Positions 47,387 to 52,275 of a stretch of DNA of 52,275 bases are shown here, piece by piece. The DNA is from an uncultured Collinsella sp. (GTDB lineage Bacteria; Actinomycetota; Coriobacteriia; Coriobacteriales; Coriobacteriaceae). Numbering within the stretch: the stretch's first letter is position 1; the number at the start of each line of letters is the position of its first letter. The position numbers and the translations under genes are program-made. The stretch lies in assembly GCA_902493145.1 (NCBI GenBank), contig CABUOA010000015.1, forward strand, positions 1-52,275, given 5' to 3'. Below the pieces are notes generated by a model. The model saw only the letters and a program-made list of their open reading frames with translations, was not told where the DNA came from and searched no databases.

Positions 47387-48502
47387 ATGAAGATGCTCGA
47401 TTACGTTCAGCTTGCCCATGTGCATATGGGAGAGAACCTCGAGCGTTCGTCTGAGCTGGTAGCGCAGCTCGTTGATATTTTCCAGTCCGGTTCTTTTAAC
47501 GCGCTGCGCATCGTTGCTTCGGGTTCGTCGCGCCATGCCGCCGATTGCGCCCGCGATTACCTGCAAGATGCGCTGCAGATGCAGGTGTCCGTTGTGACGC
47601 CCGAGGCCTTCGTCGATTTTGAACACACCTATCCGCAGCATGCGCTCAACATCGCCGTTTCGCAGAGCGGCTATTCGACCAATACGATCGCGGCTCTTGA
47701 TTACATGCGCGCACACGATATGGCTGCAGTTGCGCTCACGGCAAACGTCGAGGCACCCATCAAGGAGCACGCTGACATCGTTCTTGACTACGGTGTGGGC
47801 GTCGAGTCGGTGGACTTTGTGACGCTGGGCGTCGAGGTCCTCGTTGAGTACCTGGCGCTCTTTGGTATTTACGGCGGTCAGGCGCGCGGAACGATTGACG
47901 CCAAGGGCGTTGCCCAGCGTTTAGACGACCTGCGCGAGGCTATCCAGGCTAATGCCGTGATGTGCGAGACCGCCGAGGCATATGTCCAAGACCGCATGCT
48001 CGAGCTTTCTGAGCACATGCCCGCCATGGTCGTCGGCAATGGCCCCAACTATGGCGTTGCCGAAGAGGCGGCCCTCAAGCTGAGCGAGACCATCAAGATT
48101 CCTGCCATGCATCACGAGGGCGAGGAGTTCGTCCACGGTCCCGAGATGCAGATAACCCCAGGCTACCTGGTGTTTATCGTCGACGACCCGCAGGGGTCGG
48201 AGCGTCTTGCGAATATCGCCGATGCGCTATCGAACGTTACGACAAAAACGGTGCTGCTCACAGCCCATCCCAGGGGTAGGGCTCACGAGGTTACGGTGCC
48301 TCAGGTGGCTCCGCTGCTCAGCGCAATTCCCAATCTGGTGTTCTTCCAGACGATTGCGGCAATGATCGCAGAGCGTCTGAAGTCATGGGACGTGCACCCG
48401 TATCTCGATGCCGTCTCCAAGCAAATGGAGGTCAAGGCAGAGGGCTACGAAGAGTCAGTCAATGCGCTAAAGGCCAAAGCGGCCGAGTGTTACGGAATGT
48501 AA
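47387..48502 (+). CDS. GlmS-like SIS-domain protein (putative GfrE-type deglycase)
   Basis: A 371-residue protein with two SIS domains like the isomerase half of GlmS: RIVASGSSRHAADCARDY, IAVSQSGYSTNTIAALDYMR, MVVGNGPNYGVAEEAALKLSETIKIPAMHHEGEEFVHGPEM. No glutamine amidotransferase domain is present. Gfr-type gut operons carry a GlmS-like deglycase for glucoselysine 6-phosphate beside an FrlB-like one, so that role is likely here, with a glucosamine-phosphate isomerase/deaminase as the alternative. ATG 47387 follows GAGGTGAG. Module A has no counterpart. Confidence 0.8.
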   Translation: MKMLDYVQLAHVHMGENLERSSELVAQLVDIFQSGSFNALRIVASGSSRHAADCARDYLQDALQMQVSVVTPEAFVDFEHTYPQHALNIAVSQSGYSTNTIAALDYMRAHDMAAVALTANVEAPIKEHADIVLDYGVGVESVDFVTLGVEVLVEYLALFGIYGGQARGTIDAKGVAQRLDDLREAIQANAVMCETAEAYVQDRMLELSEHMPAMVVGNGPNYGVAEEAALKLSETIKIPAMHHEGEEFVHGPEMQITPGYLVFIVDDPQGSERLANIADALSNVTTKTVLLTAHPRGRAHEVTVPQVAPLLSAIPNLVFFQTIAAMIAERLKSWDVHPYLDAVSKQMEVKAEGYEESVNALKAKAAECYGM

Positions 48503-48562
48503 GCGGGCTTTGACGCCCGTTGGCATGGGGGATGTGGAGACAGCCCCAGAAAGGAGAGACAA

Positions 48563-49624
48563 ATGAAGGAAACCGAGAAGATCGAGATCATGCATTTCGA
48601 CCAGGAGGGCTATCTCGAGGACGGCAAGAACGTCTACGAGACCGGCAAGAAGATGACCGCGCTCGCCGACAAGGTCGCCGACGAGGGCTACGACGCCGTG
48701 TTCCTGATGGGCGTCGGCGGCACCTGGGACGAGCTCATGCAGCTCGAGTACCTCATGAACAAGTTCGGCGACCGCGACCTCGAGGTCTACCTGATCCACG
48801 CCGCCGAGTGGAACGCCATGGGCCACAAGCGCATGACCGAGAAGTCCGTCGTGCTCACCGCCTCCGAGTCCGGCACCACCCCCGAGGTCCTCGAGGCCGT
48901 CAAGAAGATGAAGGACATGGGCGTGCGCGTCTACGCCATGACCAAGCCCGAGGGCCCCATCGGCCAGGCTGTCGGTGCCGAGAACTGCGTTGCCATGGCT
49001 TCTGACCATGGTTCGGGCGGCTGCGAGAAGGGCTACTACCTCGCCGACTGCTTCGGCCTGCGCCTGCTCAACCGCCGTGGCTGCTTCCCCAAGTTTGACC
49101 TGTTTATCGAGCAGACCAAGGACATCTGGAAGGACATGCTCGATATCCGCAAGCGCTTCGAGCCGCGCGCCGAGGAGCTCGCCAAGAAGTACGCCCTGGC
49201 CCCCTACACCATGTTCATCGGCTCCGGCGCCCTGTGGGGCGAGACCATCCTGTTCTCGATGTGCATCCTCGAGGAGATGCAGTGGAAGCGCACCCGCTAC
49301 ATCACCTCGGCCGACTTCTTCCACGGCACCCTCGAGCTCGTGGAGCCCGGCGTCCCCGTGTTCCTGTTCATGGGCGAGGACGAGAACCGCAAGCTCGACG
49401 AGCGCGTCCGCGCCTTCCTGACCCGCGGCGTGACCGGCGACACCGACATCAACATCATCGACACCGCCGAGTTCGCGATCCCCGGCCTTGACGACGAGTT
49501 CCGCGTCATCGTCTCCCCGTGGATTCTGACGGTGCTCGTGACCGACCGCCTGGCTCGCTACTACGAGACGGTCACCAAGCATAACCTCAAGTATCGTCGC
49601 TACTATCACCAGTTCGACTACTAA
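48563..49624 (+). CDS. SIS-domain sugar-phosphate deglycase (FrlB-like), module B
   Basis: A 353-residue paralogue of the module A deglycase: LMGVGGTWDELMQLEYL, VLTASESGTTPEVLEAVKKM, ADFFHGTLELVEPGVPVFLFMGEDENRKLDERV, and the shared C-terminus KYRRYYHQFDY. GAAAGGAGAG precedes the ATG. Codon use is extreme, nearly always C or G in third position, except for a stretch at about 48968-49020 with T-ending codons. Expression is therefore likely high. Probable fructoselysine-6-phosphate deglycase by family and context. Confidence 0.82.
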   Translation: MKETEKIEIMHFDQEGYLEDGKNVYETGKKMTALADKVADEGYDAVFLMGVGGTWDELMQLEYLMNKFGDRDLEVYLIHAAEWNAMGHKRMTEKSVVLTASESGTTPEVLEAVKKMKDMGVRVYAMTKPEGPIGQAVGAENCVAMASDHGSGGCEKGYYLADCFGLRLLNRRGCFPKFDLFIEQTKDIWKDMLDIRKRFEPRAEELAKKYALAPYTMFIGSGALWGETILFSMCILEEMQWKRTRYITSADFFHGTLELVEPGVPVFLFMGEDENRKLDERVRAFLTRGVTGDTDINIIDTAEFAIPGLDDEFRVIVSPWILTVLVTDRLARYYETVTKHNLKYRRYYHQFDY

Positions 49625-49670
49625 AGAAAACGGGTGCGGGAACGTGCCGGGCTATTGAGAGGAACACAGA

Positions 49671-50090
49671 ATGAGACAGTACATCATCGCCAGCCATGCG
49701 CACTTCGCTACCGGTATCAAGGAGAGCGTCGAGCTGCTCTCGGGCGCTCGCGACAACGTCCACGATCTTTCGATGTTCGTCGATGGCCGCATGGACGTGG
49801 CCGAGGAGGCCCAAAAACTGCTGGCAGGCATGTCTGCCGACGATGATGTCGTTGTCTGCACCGACCTCTTTGGCGGCAGCGTCAACAACGAGTTCACCAA
49901 GATCGTCCAGACGCGTCCCCGCACGTACCTCGTTACCAACATGAACCTTCCTCTGCTCATCCAGCTGCTGTTCTCTGACGAGTCGGCGCCGGTTGAGGAG
50001 ACGATTCGCGCCATCGTCGCTGCGGACGACACGCGCGTGAAGTTTGTCAACGACCTGTTGGTCGATGACGACGAGGAGGAAGAGTTCTAA
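49671..50090 (+). CDS. PTS mannose-family EIIA, module B
   Basis: A 139-residue cytoplasmic phosphocarrier taking phosphate from HPr. The active histidine is in IIASHAHFATG (H9, with a second His at 11), followed by VVVCTDLFGGSVNNEF typical of the fold. The C-terminus is highly acidic and ends in Phe (DDDEEEEF). GAGAGGAAC precedes the ATG. It is the only mannose-family EIIA in the window and may serve both PTS modules. Confidence 0.92.
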   Translation: MRQYIIASHAHFATGIKESVELLSGARDNVHDLSMFVDGRMDVAEEAQKLLAGMSADDDVVVCTDLFGGSVNNEFTKIVQTRPRTYLVTNMNLPLLIQLLFSDESAPVEETIRAIVAADDTRVKFVNDLLVDDDEEEEF

Positions 50091-50147
50091 TCCGCAGCAC
50101 CTACTGACACGCCGTATGACGGCACAAGACCTTTGGGGGGTCACATT

Positions 50148-50630
50148 ATGATTCAGCTACTTCGCGTTGACCATCGCCTGCTTCATGGCCAGGTCGCAGT
50201 TTCCTGGGTTCAGGGCCTTGGCTCCAACTGCATCTTCTGCGTGGGCGATAAGGTCGCCAACGACCCGGTGTGGAAGACGACGCTCAAGATGGGCAAGCCT
50301 GCCGGCTGCAAGCTCGTCATCAAAGATATGGAGCATGCAATCGAAGCTATCAACTCGGGCGTGACTGACAAGTACAAGATGATCATCTGTGTCGCCACTA
50401 TCGCTGAGGCAAAGCAGCTTGTTGAGGGCTGCCCGCAGATCAAGTCGGTCAACCTGGGCAACACCAAGCCCAAGGACGAGAAGCGTCCCGATGCTCGTCA
50501 GGTCTCTCGTCAGATCTTCCTGACCGCGGCCGAGGAAGCCGATGTGCGCGAGATGCTGAGTCGTGGCGTTGAGGTCGAGATTCGACCCCTTGCCGATGAC
50601 CCCAAGGTCGACTGCGCAAGCGTGCTCTAG
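50148..50630 (+). CDS. PTS mannose-family EIIB, module B
   Basis: A 160-residue EIIB with the phosphohistidine in RVDHRLLHGQVAVSWV. It aligns along its full length with the module A EIIB (for example MGKPAGCKLVIKD against MAKPAGVKLVMKS, and AIEAINSGVTDKYK against AIEAINSGITNKYK). The start at 50148 follows a GGGGGG run. It sits between EIIA and EIIC in the usual order. Confidence 0.93.
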   Translation: MIQLLRVDHRLLHGQVAVSWVQGLGSNCIFCVGDKVANDPVWKTTLKMGKPAGCKLVIKDMEHAIEAINSGVTDKYKMIICVATIAEAKQLVEGCPQIKSVNLGNTKPKDEKRPDARQVSRQIFLTAAEEADVREMLSRGVEVEIRPLADDPKVDCASVL

Positions 50631-50688
50631 GCGTTTGAATTCGAAGAGCCTGAGCTCTTCGTAGTGTCCTATTAGGAAAGGGGGATAT

Positions 50689-51462
50689 ATGCTTACCCAA
50701 GCAATCCTCATCGGACTTATCGCCGCATTTGGTAAGTTCGACTTCCAGCTCGGTACGCTCTATGCGTTCCGCCCCATCGTCCTGTGCCCGCTCGTGGGCC
50801 TGGTGCTGGGGGACCTGCAGTCCAGCCTCGCGATCGGTGCGAGTCTGGAGCTGCTGTTCATGGGCTCGATCTCCATCGGCGCCTACGTGCCGCCTGATGA
50901 GACGATCGGCGGCGTGCTCGCCTGCGCCTTCGCTATCCAGCTGGGCCAGAGCACCGAGGCAGCCATCGCGCTTGCCATGCCCATCGCCACGCTGTGCCTT
51001 GCCATCAAGAACATCCTCAACGCCGCCCTGCCGATCCTGGTTGACCGCGCCGATGTCTTCTCCGGCCAGGGCAACCTTAAGGGTGTCTATGCGATGCACT
51101 TCCTGATCGGTTTCACCGGTATCATCATGGCGTTCCTGCTGTGCTCGCTGTCGTTCTATCTGGGTGCTGACGCAATCCAGGGCGTGCTCGACTTCATCCC
51201 GCCCTTTGTCCTTGCTGGTTTTGGCGTTGCCGCCAACATCCTGCCTGCCATGGGCTTCGCCATGCTCGGCCGCCTGGTGCTCACCAAGCAGCTCGTGCCC
51301 TTCTACTTCCTGGGCTTCCTGCTGTGCTCCTACGCCAACGTGCCCGTCCTGGGCGTCGCCCTGATCGCCATCATCATCGGCATCGACAAGTTCGACCTGC
51401 TCGGCCTGGGCGGAGCCCAGCCCCAGCTCTCCGCGGAAGGGGATGAGGACGATGACTTCTAG
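50689..51462 (+). CDS. PTS mannose-family EIIC, module B
   Basis: A 257-residue membrane component, the same length as the module A EIIC and collinear with it: GDLQSSLAIGASLELLFMGSISIGAYVPPDETIGG, then a hydrophobic core and YANVPVLGVALIAIIIGIDKFDLL. It ends in an acidic tail with terminal Phe (GDEDDDF), within which the EIID start codon lies. GAAAGGGGGA precedes the ATG. Confidence 0.93.
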   Translation: MLTQAILIGLIAAFGKFDFQLGTLYAFRPIVLCPLVGLVLGDLQSSLAIGASLELLFMGSISIGAYVPPDETIGGVLACAFAIQLGQSTEAAIALAMPIATLCLAIKNILNAALPILVDRADVFSGQGNLKGVYAMHFLIGFTGIIMAFLLCSLSFYLGADAIQGVLDFIPPFVLAGFGVAANILPAMGFAMLGRLVLTKQLVPFYFLGFLLCSYANVPVLGVALIAIIIGIDKFDLLGLGGAQPQLSAEGDEDDDF

Positions 51463-52275
51463 TCCCGAGAACAAGATCACGCGCTCCGACCTCGTCAAGA
51501 GCGCCGTCAACGTCGGCGCCCTGGGCATGGAGTTCTCCTGGACCTACTACAAGCAGATGAACATCGCCTTCTGCCTGATGGTCGCCAACATGCTCAAGAA
51601 GATCTACGCCGGCCGCCCCGACGACTACGCCGAGGCCCTGCACCGCCACTGCGCGTTCTTCAACATCACCGTCCAGTTCGCCCCGTTCGTCGGCGGCATC
51701 GCGATGGCCATGGAGGAGAAGGTCGCCCGCGGCGAGATCGAGCCCGAGAGCGTCAACGACGTCAAGGCCGCCCTCATGGGCCCGCTGTCCGGCATCGGCG
51801 ACTCCATCTTCCTGTCGACGCTGCGCGTGGTCGCCGCCGCGGTGGGCATCAGCCTGTGCCAGGCCGGCAACCCCTTCGGCCCCATCGCCTTCCTGCTCAT
51901 CTACAACGTCCCCGGCTTCGCGCTGCGCGTCTGGGGCGCCGTCAAGGGCTACGAGCTGGGCGTGGGCTTCCTGGACGAGGCCCAGAGGACCGGCCTCATG
52001 CAGAAGATCATGACCTGCGTGGGAATCGTGGGCGTCATGGTCGTGGGCGCCATGTGCAAGGACATGTTCTGGGCCAGCATCCCGGTCGCCATCGGCTCGG
52101 GCGACGACGCCCAGACCCTCCAGGACATCCTGGACGGCATCATGCCCGGCATGCTCGGCATGATCGCCTTCTGGCTGTACTACTGGCTGCTGTCCAAGAA
52201 GATCAACCCCATGGTGCTGATCGTGGCCACCATGGTCGTGGGCATCATCGGCGCGTTCTTCGGCGTGCTGGCGTA
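51452..52275 (+). CDS. PTS mannose-family EIID, module B (last base of the stop beyond the window)
   Basis: Starting at ATG 51452, overlapping EIIC by 11 bases, 274 codons are read before the window ends with TA, presumably the first two bases of a stop codon. The end (IIGAFFGVLA) matches the end of the module A EIID, so the protein is essentially complete. Signatures: ITRSDLVKSAVNVGALGMEFSW, HRHCAFFNITVQFAPFVGG, ALMGPLSGIGDSIFLSTLRV. Forms the translocation unit with EIIC. Confidence 0.9.
   Translation, partial: MTSSPENKITRSDLVKSAVNVGALGMEFSWTYYKQMNIAFCLMVANMLKKIYAGRPDDYAEALHRHCAFFNITVQFAPFVGGIAMAMEEKVARGEIEPESVNDVKAALMGPLSGIGDSIFLSTLRVVAAAVGISLCQAGNPFGPIAFLLIYNVPGFALRVWGAVKGYELGVGFLDEAQRTGLMQKIMTCVGIVGVMVVGAMCKDMFWASIPVAIGSGDDAQTLQDILDGIMPGMLGMIAFWLYYWLLSKKINPMVLIVATMVVGIIGAFFGVLA

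Noticed and set aside
48467..49609. 380-residue minus-strand frame opposite the module B deglycase
   Set aside because: Antisense shadow created by C/G-ending codons; the + strand protein is clearly conserved with its paralogue.

Overview
The window reads as chromosomal DNA of a gut actinobacterium of the class Coriobacteriia, most likely Collinsella or a close relative. This is inference from protein flavour, high GC with strong Shine-Dalgarno sites, the three-domain TsaB-RimI-TsaD protein and the abundance of mannose-family PTS genes with GntR/UTRA regulators; no rRNA or marker search was possible.

Layout. 1-7033: a housekeeping operon on the + strand (acpS, NAD(P)HX repair, alr, family-4 uracil-DNA glycosylase, tsaE, tsaB-rimI-tsaD). 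7034-7843: a gene-poor stretch with two copies of a covarying palindromic repeat, a promoter with an internal dyad, and a 14-codon Ile/Val-rich leader peptide followed by an attenuator in front of the transporter cstA (7844-9733). 9917-12097: an orphan protein with a JetD-like (Wadjet nuclease subunit) C-terminus. 12200-19967: an apparent accessory island bounded by 28/29-identical direct repeats that look like a tRNA 3' end. It holds an AAA/DUF4143 ATPase cassette, a three-gene methyltransferase-methyltransferase-GIY-YIG/helicase operon, a divergent XRE regulator with twin operators, and an ORF6N gene remnant cut at the right repeat. A tRNA-Gln lies just outside.

20131-22200: a peptidoglycan-binding protein and a polyprenyl diphosphate synthase. 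22316-37481: alpha-glucan and sugar metabolism: a PTS EIICB fused to a HAD phosphatase with a divergent TreR-like GntR regulator, a maltodextrin-type ABC transporter (SBP, two permeases, ATPase), glycogen phosphorylase, 4-alpha-glucanotransferase, galE, then a secreted CHAP-type wall hydrolase. A shared TTGTTTAAACAA-like dyad before the PTS gene, the regulator, the ABC operon and malQ suggests one regulon: oligosaccharides are imported, disproportionated by MalQ and phosphorolysed by GlgP, while GalE handles UDP-galactose.

37721-52275: two paralogous modules for uptake and breakdown of an amino-sugar or Amadori compound (fructoselysine/glucoselysine-like). Each has a tandem pair of overlapping GntR/UTRA regulators, FrlB-like SIS deglycase(s) and a mannose-family PTS (EIIB, EIIC, EIID). 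Only the second module carries EIIA and an extra GlmS-like SIS gene; its EIID runs to the window edge and lacks only the last base of its stop codon. Between the modules lie murB, a LacI regulator and a small protein of unknown function.

Most promising for novelty: the three-gene methylation/helicase system with its C-protein-like control, the covarying palindromic repeat family, the Ile/Val attenuator ahead of cstA, and the array of 80-bp-spaced dyads at 30525-30740.
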